DNA of 64,000 bases from Adiantum capillus-veneris (GCA_014529385.2 CM043942.1:9116001-9180000), one strand, 5' to 3'; positions 9,980 through 21,071 are shown, numbered from the stretch's first letter. The notes: a model not told the origin generated them from the sequence alone. A program made the numbers and translations.

Positions 9980-11532
9980 TGTCATAAAAACTAATACCAA
10001 ATTCTCCCAAATGATTTTCTCATGTTAAACTGATCATTTAATATGGGGAAGTACCAGGGGAGTAAAAGCTAGAATATTGGTAAGGCTGCCAAACCAATCT
10101 CTGCAGGGATCCAAAGGAGGGAAAATAGGGATATAAAGGGGGACAGTCTGCAAAAGAGCAACATGCTTCAATGGGTCTTAAAAGACCTAAGGTTCAGCTC
10201 CATTAAGACTTCCACAAGCTAAAGTTCCTAAATTTAATTCAATTGTCCAATGGCCAAAGTAAGGGAAAATTGGATGGTCATGGGAAGACTAAAAAGTCTT
10301 CCCACATCTCTAGGAAGGAGGGGGCGAGCCTAATGGTAGGGGATGAGAGAGAAACACACAAAAACACTCCCAAGCTCTCCCCAACGGGAAGAATGCACAC
10401 ATGGTAGGCTCCTAGGCCAGTTGCCCCCAATTTCCCTCAAATCCTATTGGATGGCAATAGAGGTGGACCAATGAGAATTAGGCTAGAGTAAAATTAGTCT
10501 AACCAATTTTAAAATGCTTGATAAAAGAACTAATAGAAATTAAGCTCCCTAGAAGACTATTGGACAGTCTACCAAGGGGTCCAACGAGCATCCAGCAGCC
10601 CAATGGCTTGCTTAATTCCTATTGGCCAGAAGACTAAAAGGTTCAATGAGAGTTTAAATGAATTATCTAATTACCTAAAGCTCTCACAAAAGGGGAAAGG
10701 GGGACACATGTCACAAGGCAATCAAATAATGCTTCTAATTTGTGATTGGCTAAGCTTTGCAGGAGCCAATGGTAAGCTAGCAAGAGCAAAAAGCAAGAGG
10801 GGTCAACCAAGTAGAGAGAGAGTGGGCATTTTTAGTCTAACACATTGCTACACACACACACACACACACACACAAATCATGTGTGCGAGAAGAACTCCAT
10901 CTCCTTCTCCAAGCATTGAGAAGTAGAGGCCTACACCAACAACTCTTGGCTATGGAATGCAAATCCAACCAAGAGCCAAGCTTCAATAGCATGCTCATCT
11001 CCTCTACCATGCTAATTACTAAGCTAAGCTATGCTGTTAGAGTGATTATGTGACGAGAATACTTCTTTCTTGTAAGATATATCTTCTTCCTCTCAATCAT
11101 CCTCATTCCCTACTAGCTCTCACCATGTTTGAAGGTGTGTGAGGTATTGGGACTGAGGCTAGGGATACTAGGTGTGTTGCTCAAGCATAATTTGGTGCAT
11201 GAAGCTTCCATCTTCATTGCACCAACGAGCTTTGTCAAGGAACACAAGAATTGTATTGTACAAAAGTCTCCTTTGATGGGAGAAGCTATAATACAAAGCC
11301 TTTATGGAGGGGGACCAGCTCCATGTAAATCTAGTCCTCAACTGTTGTCAATTGTTCTATTTCTCTCTCTTTTCAAGTATTGTCAATGCCAAAAAAGCTA
11401 GGTGTAAATTGCTATGTTGCTTTCTCAAATTAAGTACTCTCTCTATGCTCATTAGGAACTTATTCTTAATGAAATGCTCACTATGTTATCAATTTTTGCT
11501 ACACACAAGTTACTAGTGCATTAAATGTTACA
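9980..11532 (+). repeat. 5' LTR of gypsy-A1
   Basis: Starts TGTCATAAAAACTAAT and ends AATGTTACA, followed two bases later by the PBS. The length is 1553 bp. The start recurs at 17262 after a PPT. A CA tract at 10851-10874 and a CT-rich patch near 11360 occupy the same positions in the other family LTRs. Confidence 0.9.
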
Positions 11533-11533
11533 T

Positions 11534-11545
11534 TGGTATGAGAGC
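11534..11545 (+). other. Primer binding site, initiator-Met type (gypsy-A1)
   Basis: TGGTATGAGAGC follows the LTR end, one base off the plant consensus TGGTATCAGAGC. The second family copy has TGGTATCGGAGC at the same place. Confidence 0.85.
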
Positions 11546-11706
11546 TATTGGTTTCTCTTTTCTTGCTCAAGAAGAGAGGTCCTCAAGCTTGCTACAAATG
11601 GTTGGTGTTATTAATTGCAAAAGAATAAGTAGAATAGGGATTTTTCATCCTTGAAGCACGCATGCTTTATGCAGTTAATGGGGATACCGTCGAGAGCTAT
11701 GGTCTT

Positions 11707-11750
11707 AATAATGGAGTCCTACGGAGCTTGCTTATGGCTTAACCATTATT
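11707..11750 (+). other. Conserved leader stem of gypsy-A (A1 copy)
   Basis: AATAATGG (11707-11714) pairs with CCATTATT (11743-11750). The element lies about 170 bases after the PBS and 200 before the gag ATG. The same arms recur at the same place in copies A2 (19437-19480) and A3 (30078-30121), while the enclosed sequence varies. A packaging or dimerisation signal is a reasonable guess. Confidence 0.65.
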
Positions 11751-11945
11751 GAGCTATTAGAAGCTTGACAGGAACCGGTGTTGTCTCGGCTCTATTGAAC
11801 CCTCTCTTCTATTCCTTGCAATTAATAATATTTGAGCCATGGGTATAGATGCTTGAGTGCTTATCCTTTGAAGGTAAATAGGAGTAGAAACTAGGGCTTG
11901 AAGTGCCAAAGTACAAGTAAAAATTTACACCTAAAATTTTCTAGT

Positions 11946-13243
11946 ATGGCTGACAAGGGAAAAGATATTGAAATGAATGTTGATAGCTTTGATTTTGCTA
12001 ATGAAAGAGCAACTAATGATGCCCCTATGCTTGTAAACTATCTTCTTTCTAGGCTTCAACAAGCCCTGGGCAACCCATCTCTCCAGGTGAAGTGCTACAT
12101 CAATTGCACACCCATGGTATTCTCCAAACTCCCCACCAAGAAGAGAGGGTACCTAGGAAATCTCTTGGTGAGACTTCCAAAAGAGGACTCTCTCCGATAA
12201 GGGAAGAAGAGGCGTACGAAGGGCTCAAAAACTTGCTACTCGATGAGGCATCTCCCTCCCAAAGGAGAACCCAAGTTTCAACTGTAGAGCCCCCACCAAA
12301 AGAACAAGAAAGAAGTGAGTCTCCTGCCACCTCGGTAGAGATGGCTCCATGAAGACGGTGGGAAAAACTCTCTCCATCACCCCCTAAATGGAGAAGACCA
12401 TCGCATACTTATCTACACCATAATTCAAAGAGGGAAGAGAGAAAACAAGAGAAGAAAAAGGCGAGAAAGATGTCACCCTCTTCTCCATCTTCTTTATCCT
12501 CTTCCTCTTTTGAAGAAAGTGATGGTGCAGGCAAGGAGGAACAGGGAAGAAAAAGGCGAGAAAGAGGTCACCCTCTTCTCCATCCTCCTCATACTCTTCC
12601 TCTTCTGAAGAAAGTGATGGTGCAGCTCTCAAACCACCCAAAAGAAGAGGCTATAGGAAATCCTATGCCGCCTCGAAAAGGTAGTCCAAGCTCAAAAAGT
12701 TCAAAGAGGGAGGAAAGAACATCTCTTTCTTTACCTAAAATAACACCTTTGGTGCTATGGACAGAGTCTTGGCCTTTATTTAACAATTGGATGCGGCGTT
12801 TGGAGATGAGGGCTTCACAGAGTCCTCTAAGCTACGTCATATAACTATGCATTTTCAAAAATCTGCCAGGCAATGGTGGTCTAGCCTACGAGCAAACAAT
12901 GAAGCTCCACGAACATGGAAAGCTTTAAGAGCTTCCATCATGAAGCAGTTTTTGGCTACCGATGCCAAAGACAAAGTACTCACCAAATGGCGAAGCTTGA
13001 AGCTCTCGCCCTATGAATCTATTCACAAATATGTAGACAAGTTTTGGGATTTACACCTCAAAGTCACTGTCTTCAAAAAGATGGATTTTGGAGAGTAAGA
13101 ATTTTTTTTTTGTGCGGGTTTAAATGAGGATATGGCGGAGTATGTTAACTCCAAAGGCCACACACCATGTCTGCGGTCATACACCATACCACGGTGGCTT
13201 CAAGAATCAACTTCCAGCAAGGGGCTAAGAGAATCTTAAGCCC
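11946..13243 (+). pseudogene. gag: gypsy-A1 gag (matrix-like N terminus and capsid)
   Basis: ATG at 11946 gives MADKGKDIEMNVDSFDFANE, matching the starts at 19680 and 62896 (MADNNQESRMNIDSFDFAHE in the best copy). Homology between the copies supports this ATG. The frame breaks near 12185; a Ser/Arg/Glu-rich section with a 95-bp duplication follows (12451-12625). At 12787-13098 a capsid piece reads MHFQKSARQWWSSLRANN...SIMKQFL, the Trp-Trp signature of plant gypsy Gag. A TAA at about 13096 stops it. Gag would build the cytoplasmic particle. Several frameshifts make this a pseudogene. Confidence 0.82.
12451..12625 (+). repeat. 95-bp tandem duplication in gag Ser/Arg-rich region
   Basis: GAAGAAAAAGGCGAGAAAGA starts at 12451 and again at 12546. 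Both units end in GATGGTGCAG. The period is not a multiple of three, so the second unit is read in another frame and the duplication itself disrupts gag. Confidence 0.9.
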
Positions 13244-14203
13244 ATGGAAAACAAGGACCGTAACAAGCCTAAGGGAAAGGACAATGTCCAAAAGTCTCCC
13301 AAAGGCAATGCCAACAACAACAAAGCTAAGGAGAAGGGAGTTTATATAGGCAAAAATAAACTCTCTCCTGAAGATCTAGAGCGTTATCAAAAAGATAATT
13401 GTTTTTTCAAGTGCGGGGAGCAAGGGCATGCCTATCGTGCTTGCCCCCACAAGAATACACGTAATGAGCCTCGTAGAGCTACCTTGGTCGAAATTCAAGA
13501 AGTGGATGCTCATCACAAAGGATCTCCTCTATGTCATGCTTGGGGAAAAGTAAGAGAACATGATGCTTTCATTCTCTTTGACCCTGGTTCTACTCACAAT
13601 TTTATATCCACAGAGTTGGCCACCAAGCTAGGCATCCAAGCCTATGAGATGGGAAATGTCCTACCTGCTGATGGTGCTTTCAAGGGACAAGAAGCCTTAG
13701 TCACTCCCTTAATTGATAAATTGAGGCTCCATGTCCAAAGCTATGTGGACAAGGAGGATTTCTTCGTCTCTCCTCTCAAGCATGAGGATGTAATCCTAGG
13801 GGCACCATGGTTTGATTGCATGGCTGCCAATGTTAAATTCCCTGAAAGACAAATTTGTTTTAGGTTCAAGAAAAAAGATATGTACATAGATGCTAAGGAG
13901 TTGGGTAGCACCATACCCATTGTACATAAGAAAGCTTTCAAGCCAATAAAGAGCTCTATTTCCTTGTACATTATTTTTGTTAAAGATTATCAAAATGAAC
14001 CTAATGCTTTAGCAAAAGAAAATATAAACAATCAACAGGAATTAGAGTTATCCAATTTCCTCAAGGGGTTCCAAGATGTTTTTATTGACGACATCCCTTG
14101 TGAACTACCTCCCAAACGAGGGGATGACGACCGTGCAATTGGACTTCTTCCAGGAAGCTCACCGCCTATAAACCTCCTTATCAAGTTTCTCATGCTTAAC
14201 TAG
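13244..14203 (+). pseudogene. gag-pol: gypsy-A1 nucleocapsid and protease segment
   Basis: The longest open stretch of the element, 319 residues. Residues 1-50 are Lys/Asn-rich. A zinc knuckle spans residues 53-67 (CFFKCGEQGHAYRAC), with CX3C instead of the usual CX2C. The protease active site is FDPGSTHNFIS (Asp at residue 113), with Pro where Ser or Thr normally follows Asp. Further on, VILGAPWFDCMAANVKF is the C-terminal strand and hydrophobic-Gly of retropepsin-like RVP_2 domains. The frame ends in LLIKFLMLN where the RT linker should begin. It would bind genomic RNA and mature the polyprotein. The altered knuckle and DPG motif may be decay. Confidence 0.85.
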
Positions 14204-14204
14204 A

Positions 14205-15360
14205 GGAGATTATGTGGCAAGTGCATGAGTTGGTTGAGAAAGGCATGGTTAGGCCTAGCTCATCTCCATTTTGTTCACCAGTGTTGTTAGTGCAAAAGAA
14301 ATATGGCACATATCTCATGTGTGTCGACTATAGAGAACTAAATATCAAAAATAGGTTTCCCATTCCGTGGGTAGAAGACCTATTTTGATAAGCTACTTCA
14401 GTAGGATTGACCTAAAAAGTGGCTACCATCAAATAAGGATAGTTGATCAAGACATTCTAGAGACCGCATTTTGCACTACGTTTGGTCTTTACGAGTACAT
14501 TGTCATGCCTTTTGGCTTGACCAATGCACTAGCCACATTTAATCGCCTGATGGAGAAGCTATTCAGGCCTCACCAAACCTTTACTGGAGTGTTCTTTGAT
14601 GATATAATCATCTACTCTAATTCATTAGATGAACACAAGCAACACCTCCAGGTAATATTTCAAGTTTTACGAGAGAATAAACTTTATATTAATCAAAAGA
14701 AAAGTGATTTTTTCTTACAAGAGATTCAGTATTTAGGTCACATTATCTCTAAAGATGGCATCCAAATTGATCCATCAAAGCTAGAGGTAATAAAAGGATG
14801 GCCTAATCCAAGGAATTTGCATGAACTAAGAAGCTTTATAGGTATGTGTGCATACTATATATGCTTCATAGAAAAGTTCTCACAAATCGCGGGACCATTA
14901 CATGACCTAACAAAGAAAAAAGTTAGGTATATATGGTCCACTAAGGAGAACAATTCCTTCAAAAAGCTTATCTCTCAACCTGTGCTTACACTGTCGGATC
15001 TCTCAAAGCCATTTGAGGTCCAATGCGACACCTGTGGTGATTGTCTTGGAGCTCTTTTGCTCCAAGACGGGCACACCAAAGCCTATGAAAGTCGAAGGCT
15101 CGACCCTATTGAGCAAGCTCTAGGTATATATGAGAAGGAACTCTTAGCAGTTCTACATGCTCTAGACTCGTGGAAGCACTCTTTGGGGACTCCTTTCATT
15201 CTGCGAACGGATCACCAAATCCTTAAGTACTTCATGATGCAGACCAAGCTCTTGGACAAACAAATGAGGTGGGAAAATTTCCTTTTGCAATTTCATTTTC
15301 ATATTGCTCACATTGCTGGCAAGCGTAATCAAGTAGCCGATGCACTCTAAAAACGGCCAA
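14205..15360 (+). pseudogene. pol: gypsy-A1 reverse transcriptase and RNase H
   Basis: 14205-14385 gives RT fingers (EKGMVRPSSSPFCSPVLLVQ, CVDYRELN) with a break near 14385. From 14390 the frame is open to 15350: RIDLKSGYHQIRI, PFGLTNA, then the catalytic GVFFDDIIIYS. These are followed by LGHIISKDGIQIDPSK and an RNase H stretch, with ALDSWKHSLGTPFILRTDH and AHIAGKRNQVADAL. The palm Asp-Asp is intact. The frame stops at TAA (15348-15350) where most relatives have Ser. It would copy element RNA into DNA inside the particle. Confidence 0.9.
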
Positions 15361-16740
15361 GAGTGAATGCAGTATCCATAGCAACTCACAATGATCTATC
15401 TTCTATGATAGATGAATACGCTATCTATCCCAATTTTAAAGATGGTATTTCAGCCCTTGCAATAGGGAAGAAGGAAGAACCATTTGCCTTACAAGATGTT
15501 TATCTTCTCTATGGCAGCAGACTATGCGTTACTAACTTCACTACTTGAGAAAGTAATGTATGAATCCCATGCTCCTCCTTGTGCGGGGCATAGAGGGATT
15601 CAGTCTACCCTAAAAGGGATAGAAACATACCTCTACTGGCGTGCCATGAAAGCAAACATACAAGAGTATGTTTCAAAATGTGTGGTATGCCAAAAGATAA
15701 AGTTTGATAGAGGGAAGAAACCTGGATTCCTTCAACCTTTGCCAATCCCTAATTCACCATGGGAGAGCATATCCATGGATTTTATATTAGGATTGCCCAA
15801 GTCTATCCATGGAAATACAAGAATATGGAAAATAGCAGGTTTAGCAAACAAGCACCTTTCATACTTGTCAAAAAGACTATCAAGGCCCATCAAATGGAAA
15901 CCCTTTTAATATCACAAATCTTCAAGTACCATGGCTTGCCAATGTCTATAGTGTCGGATAGAGATCCTAGAATGACCAGTAATTTCTAGAAGGGTCTCTT
16001 TGAGAATTTAGGTACAAGGCTAAACTTCTCTTTGGCCTATCATCCGCAAACAGATGGTCAAAGTGAAATAGCTAACCTAACAATTCTTGATCTACTAAAA
16101 GCTTATGTCACAAAAGTAGATCAAAAGTCCCAATGGGAGAAGTACTTACCTTTAGTGGAGTATGCTTACAATAACATTGTACATACTTCCATGGGAAAAG
16201 CACCCTTTGAGGTGATAGAGGGAAGATAAAAAAGTCCCCTGCTACTTAAAGTACATGGGAAGATCGTCGTTGTTGCAGGTGAATATAACATAGACCTGCA
16301 AGAATATTTTCAAAAGATTAAGGATGCTATATTTATCTCTCAGCAAAGGCAAAAAGCTGCTGCTGATAAGCAAAGAAGGGCCCTAGCCTTTTTAAACAAT
16401 GATTGGGTCTTGCTTAAGTTTCCCAAGGCTTGATTAAGGCACACAGCGGGTAAGAATCCTACATGACACCAAAAGTACTATGCTAAGTTAGCAAAAAGGT
16501 ACTATGGTCCCTTTCACATTCTAGGCCAACCAACGAGATGACCTATCAACTGAAGTTGCCCAACCATTGGCTCGTACACAATGCTTTCCACGTGAGCCTA
16601 CTAAATCCTTACAAAGGTGAGCCACCTCAAGAAGCAACCATTGAAGACCCACCGGAGATCAAGACCAAGAAGAAGTGCTGCAGCCCGAGTCCATTCTCCG
16701 ACACAAAAAGACAAGGTATTATGAGACGGTAAGACTATCT
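15361..16740 (+). pseudogene. pol: gypsy-A1 integrase and C-terminal tail
   Basis: A zinc-binding HHCC-like segment (SHAPPCAGHRG...KCVVCQKIK, about 15565-15690) is followed by the catalytic core. First Asp in SISMDFILGLPKS (about 15770), second Asp in VSDRDPRMTSNF (about 15955), Glu in HPQTDGQSEIAN (about 16060). Frameshifts lie near 15840, 15985 and 16230. The tail has LPNHWLVHNAFHVSLLNPYK, then EDPPEIKTKK, close to where chromodomain-type gypsy elements start their chromodomain. In a third frame LQPESILRHK suggests a decayed chromodomain start. It would insert the DNA copy into a chromosome. Confidence 0.85.
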
Positions 16741-17248
16741 GATAATATCTTATCAAGTTTAAAAATTATCCTTTTGAAGATGCTAGATGGATGCAAGGCA
16801 TACAATTAAAGGATAACCTAAACCTTTTGAAGATGCTAGATGGATGCAAGACATACAATTAAAGGATAACCTAAACCTTGTCAATGCTTACAATGATTCC
16901 CTAGAGTAAACAAATGTAAATATGTATAAATGAACAAAGTTTCTGTCTTATAAACACTTTTTTCTTTATTGTGCACACATGTTAATAAGTATGCATGCCT
17001 AGGATCATGTTTGTGGAGATGACGTCTCCCGAACACCAAGTAGAGTTTGTCACTCTACTATGGAAGATTGATACGGACTAATGTGCAAACATGCTTGCAC
17101 AAGTTAAGGCTTTCAAGCACCAAATGGACTAGTCATCCATTCTAGAACACTATCGTAGGGTGAAATAGGGATCCTCTACCCGCTAGCAAACGGACTAATG
17201 ACTAGGCTTTATCTTCTCTACCTCATAGTCAAGGATGACTATGATTTC
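16741..17248 (+). other. gypsy-A1 3' untranslated spacer
   Basis: Lies between the end of pol and the PPT. It carries a 53-bp tandem duplication (16770-16875). Just before the LTR one frame reads DDYDFKREV, which may be the original end of the polyprotein running through the PPT. Confidence 0.6.
16770..16875 (+). repeat. 53-bp tandem duplication
   Basis: CCTTTTGAAGATGCTAGATG begins at 16770 and again at 16823. Two units, one visible mismatch. Confidence 0.92.
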
Positions 17249-17261
17249 AAGAGAGAGGTAA
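17249..17261 (+). other. Polypurine tract of gypsy-A1
   Basis: AAGAGAGAGGTAA lies immediately before the LTR start TGTCATAAAA. It would prime plus-strand DNA synthesis. Confidence 0.75.
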
Positions 17262-17626
17262 TGTCATAAAAACTAATATCTAATTTTCCCAAATGATTTT
17301 CTCATGTTAAAATGATCATTTAATATGGGGACGTACCAGGGGAGTAAAAGCTAGAATATTGGTAAGGTTGCCAGACCGGTCTCTGCAGCAGCAGGGATCC
17401 AAAGGAGGGAAAATAGGGATCCAAAGGGGGACAATCTGCAAAAGAGAAATGTGGTTCCTAAGGTGTTCAACTCCATTAAGACTTCCATAGGCTAAAGTTC
17501 CTAAATTTACTTCAATTGTCCAATGGCCAAAGTAAGGGAAAATTGGATGGTCATGGGAAGACTAAAAAGTCTTCCCACATCCCTAGGAAGAAGGGGGCGA
17601 GCCCTAATGGTAGGGGACGAGAGAGA

Positions 17627-17709
<83 letters not shown>
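17627..17709. repeat. (CA)n microsatellite inside an LTR
   Basis: About 41 CA units. The same place in the 5' LTR (10350-10365) has only a short imperfect ACACACAAAAACAC. Confidence 0.95.
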
Positions 17710-17711
<2 letters not shown>

Positions 17712-18518
17712 CCCCAAGATCTCCCCAAAGGAAAGAATGGACACATGGCAGGCTCCTAGTCCAGTTGCCCCCAATTTCCCTCAAATCCTATTGGATAGCC
17801 ATAGAGGTGGACCAATCAGAATTAGGTACTTATGGATCTATCTAAACAGGGGCCCAGGGTTAAAGGGGTCCAAATGAGAGAGGGTATTTCAAAGAGCAAG
17901 GCTACCTATAATGGAGCTTAAAGACCTTAGGGTTAGCTTCATTACAAACCTCCAAAGGGTAGTGTTAAAATTCCTTTCACCTTGGGCAAGCTAGGATTGT
18001 GCTTGAGGTGGGAACCCGGCCCAAGCTTGAGGTGCTTGTCGTGCTTGCTAACTAAGGTGCTTAAGGTACTTGTGGTGCTTAATGACTAAGGTTCTTGAGG
18101 GGCTTCAGGAGTTCCAAAAGTCAAACATGATCCCTACTCAAGGGGGGGCAAACCCTCATCTTAGGAGCATGAGAGAGAACACACACATCCTCACACAAGG
18201 CAAGATTTGCCTAAAGAAGTGACAAGGCCACTTGTCAAGTTCCTCTTCATGTTGCCCTCATAGTGTGCCTAAAGCCTATTGGTTGGACTCTCAAGGGGCC
18301 CAATGATAATTTAGCTACTTTATTTAATTTATTATGCATTTATCAAGTCCTCTCTCTCAAAGGGGAAAGGGGGACATTTGTCCCAAGGCTAGCATGGTTG
18401 CTTGATATGCACCCTGCATGTGATTGGCTAGGCTTTTAGGGGTCCAATCATCTTATAGCATGAGCTACAAGGGGGGGTCGACCAAGGAAGCTAGGGGCTA
18501 TCTTGGGGGGTATACTCT

Positions 18519-18520
<2 letters not shown>

Positions 18521-18555
<35 letters not shown>

Positions 18556-18580
18556 CCTCTCTCTCTCTATGTCTCTCTCT
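18521..18580. repeat. (CA)n then (CT)-rich microsatellite in the LTR
   Basis: About 16 CA units, then CT-rich sequence. Occurs at the position of the CA tract in the other gypsy-A LTRs (10851 and about 61822). Confidence 0.93.
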
Positions 18581-19270
18581 CTCTCATTCTCATTGTGTTA
18601 GGTACAAAGTGCAAGAGCTCCATCTCCTTCTGCAAGCTTGTAGATAAGTTGAGAGCCTACACCAACACTCTTGGCTATGGAATGCAAATCCAACCAAGAG
18701 ACATGCTCCAATGCTTAAGCTTGTCATCTTGTCCATCTTCATTACTATGCTATTATGTATGCTAAGCAATAAGAGTGATGATAAGTGAGGAACTATTTCT
18801 TTCTCCTATGAATGTTTCTTCTTCCTCTTTCCTACCCTCATTCCCCACTAGCTCTCTCCACCTTTGAAGGTGTTTGAGGCCTTGGGACTGAGGTCGGGGA
18901 TGGTTAATGCTTTTTGCAAAGATTATGTTATGCTCGTGATGCATGAAGCTTTCCATCTTCATTGCATCACCTAGGTCACAAGGAGCACAAAGATTGTATT
19001 GTATCAAGTCTCTCTTGATGGGAGAATCTATAATACAAAAAAGTCTATCGGAGGGGGGACCACATAAATCCGGTCCTCAATTGTTGTCAAGTTCTCTAAC
19101 TCTCTCTCTTGCAAAAGTATTGTTCATGCCAAGTAAATTAAGTATTATGGTCATGTTGCTACCGCTAATTAAGTTCACCCTCTATGTTCTCAAAGTAGTC
19201 TCACAAAAATTCTCACACTAATTCTCTTAATTTTGCTATTCTCACAGTTCATAGGACATTACCATTACAT

Positions 19271-19282
19271 TGGTATCGGAGC
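19271..19282 (+). other. Primer binding site of gypsy-A2
   Basis: TGGTATCGGAGC follows the LTR end at 19269. One mismatch to the plant initiator-Met consensus. Confidence 0.85.
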
Positions 19283-19436
19283 TATTGGTTTCTCTTTTCT
19301 TGCTTAAGAAGAGAGGTCCTTAAGTTGTTCATGAAAGGTTGGGCATGTTCATTGCAATAGGGTAAGAGGGACATGGATCTATTATCTTGTTTGAGAAGGA
19401 CTTAGTTCGAGGTACACCGTTGAAAACTATAGTCTT

Positions 19437-19480
19437 AATAATGAAGCCTCTCGAGGCTTGCCTTTGGCTTAACCATTATT
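19437..19480 (+). other. Conserved leader stem of gypsy-A (A2 copy)
   Basis: AATAATGA (19437-19444) and CCATTATT (19473-19480) repeat the A1 arms with one change. Inside, AAGCCTCTCGAGGCTT adds a perfect 7-bp inner stem. Confidence 0.65.
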
Positions 19481-19679
19481 GAGCTACGAGCAAGATCAAC
19501 AGGAACCACAATCAACCGAGCAATGTTAGACCCTCTCCACTAGTATTTGCAATCAATAGTGTATAAACCACGGGTGTGGCTGCTTGAGATCTAATTTTCA
19601 AAGGTAAAGAAGAGTAGCGACGACTAAGATTTTTGAGGGTATCAAAGCACAAAGTAATCTATACATAAGTTTAATTATC

Positions 19680-20486
19680 ATGGTTGACAATAACCAAGAG
19701 AGTAGAATGTATATTGATAACTTTGATTTTTCACATGAAGGTGCTAATGATGATGCCCCCATGTTTGTCAATTATCTTGTTACTAGGTTGCAGCAAGCTA
19801 TGGGCAACCGGCCTCCTTTACAAGCCGAAGTTACTCAACAACTTCGTATAGGATTTCCCTTCCTCTCCAAGGGGAGAGAGAGCTTAGGAGGCCTCTTGAT
19901 GAGACTTTTAAAAAAAAGACTCTCTCCCATAAGACAGGAGGAATCCAAAGAACGAGAAATAAGTGAATCCCTAAGTTCCTCTGAAGATGTGGCTCCACGA
20001 AGATGGTGGTCTAGACGATCGCCAACTCCTTCCAAGAGGAAACGGTCAACCCATAGTCCTTCTCCTCGTCACTCCGAAAGAGAAGAGAGCAAACAAAAGA
20101 AGAAAAAGGCAAGAAAGACTTCACCCTCTTCTCCTTCTTCTTTACCTTCCTCCTCTTTTGATGAAAGCAACATCTATTCTCCTAGAGAATACAAGAGGAG
20201 AGGACATCACAAATCTTACCCTGCATATGGCGAATGTCCAAAAGCTCAAGAAGTTCAAAGATGGAGGAAAGAGTATCTCTTTTCTCACCTATGGTGCTAT
20301 TGATAAAGTATCGGCCTTCATCCAAAAATTTGATGCGGCCTTTGGAGACAAGGGCTTCACGGAGTCCTCCAAGCTACATGTAGCTATGCACTTCCAAAAA
20401 TCTGCTCGTCAATGGTGGGCTAGCCTTCATGGGTTGTAATGGCAAAGCCCCAAAGACATGGAAAACACTACGAGTTTCCATCATGA
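19680..20486 (+). pseudogene. gag: gypsy-A2 gag, truncated
   Basis: ATG at 19680 starts MVDNNQESRMYIDNFDFSHE. The first 207 codons are open and include DDAPMFVNYLVTRLQQAMGN, then a Ser/Arg/Lys-rich section (RRSPTPSKRKRSTHSPSPRH). A frameshift near 20240 moves the frame to GKSISFLTYGAIDKVSAFIQ and the capsid piece AMHFQKSARQWWASLHGL, ending at a stop at 20439. Homology to A1 ends at 20486, at CATCATGAAG, where a fragment of a different LTR begins. Nothing of pol remains. This is the second internal region attached to the LTR at 17262-19269. Confidence 0.82.
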
Positions 20487-20574
20487 AGGTTATCATTATC
20501 ATTTCATGAGCCTTATAAAGACAATTACAACAATAGGTTCACACCAAGGTGCCCAAGTTAAGCTAACCCCAACA
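20487..20574 (-). repeat. Truncated short LTR, same family as 29826-30016
   Basis: The segment GGTTATCATTATCATTTCAT ... CCCCAACA parallels the right part of the LTR at 29826-30016. On the minus strand it begins TGTTGGGGTTAGC. It cuts off the gypsy-A2 gag exactly at 20486. Confidence 0.72.
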
Positions 20575-20590
20575 ATCGCCCCCTTCAGCC
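20575..20590 (-). other. Polypurine tract before the truncated LTR
   Basis: On the minus strand GCTGAAGGGGGCGAT immediately precedes TGTTGGGG, as expected for the 3' end of an element reading leftward. Confidence 0.55.
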
Positions 20591-21071
20591 AAACTTGGTT
20601 ATATCTTCGTCGTGACATCCCTAGAGCTAAACTCACACTCTCATGACACACAGAGTTTTAGCTTTTCTCACAACTAGGTGCTACTATCGAGCTACCATCA
20701 TGCGGGGTTTTTGGTTTATGCCCAAATCCTAGAGTTTTGGTATACTCTAGTTAACCTCGGGTTTAGGTTTATACGTTAACCTCATGAGTAGTGATTTATA
20801 GGGAATGTGTATTTGCATATGGATGGTTACCACCAACCACATTCATGCGTCGGGGTAGTGTCTAATCCCATTATAAAAAAATAGCATCATATGGGGCTAA
20901 GGCTTTGTATCAAAAAATTCAGTATTACATCATCATCATACTTCGTGTGAACATCATCTTGGGGTAAATGAAAAGGTCACTGGATTTTAAAAAATGAATT
21001 TTTGATATAAAAAGAAAAGAAAAGAAAATAGGAATGGTTGCCGTGTGATGTGAGGGCTGACATATGAATTC
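20591..21071. other. Unassigned, possibly copia internal debris
   Basis: Follows a minus-strand PPT, so it may be the 3' internal end of a minus-strand element. No domain can be read. A short A/G-rich tract lies near 21010-21030. Confidence 0.35.

Larger units (their letters stand above)
9980..19269 (+). mobile_element. Ty3/gypsy element A1 (decayed, nearly full length)
   Basis: Order on the plus strand: 5' LTR, Met-type PBS, leader, gag, zinc knuckle, protease, RT, RNase H, integrase, C-terminal tail, PPT and 3' LTR. PR-RT-RH-IN order marks it as Ty3/gypsy. It carries many frameshifts and stops. By eye the first ~150 bases of the two LTRs differ at roughly ten positions plus one indel, so the insertion is not recent. 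The 3' LTR is longer than the 5' LTR and is shared with a second copy. Confidence 0.88.
17262..19269 (+). repeat. Shared, probably chimeric gypsy-A LTR
   Basis: It starts TGTCATAAAAACTAATATC after a PPT and ends CATTACCATTACA before a PBS, so it is at once a 3' LTR and a 5' LTR. Up to about 17826 it follows the 5' LTR of A1. After that it carries about 450 bp absent from A1 (17830-18330). It then follows the LTR at 61648-62520 more closely. A recombination joint near 17827 would explain both the shared position and the mixed identity. The length is 2008 bp. Confidence 0.82.
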
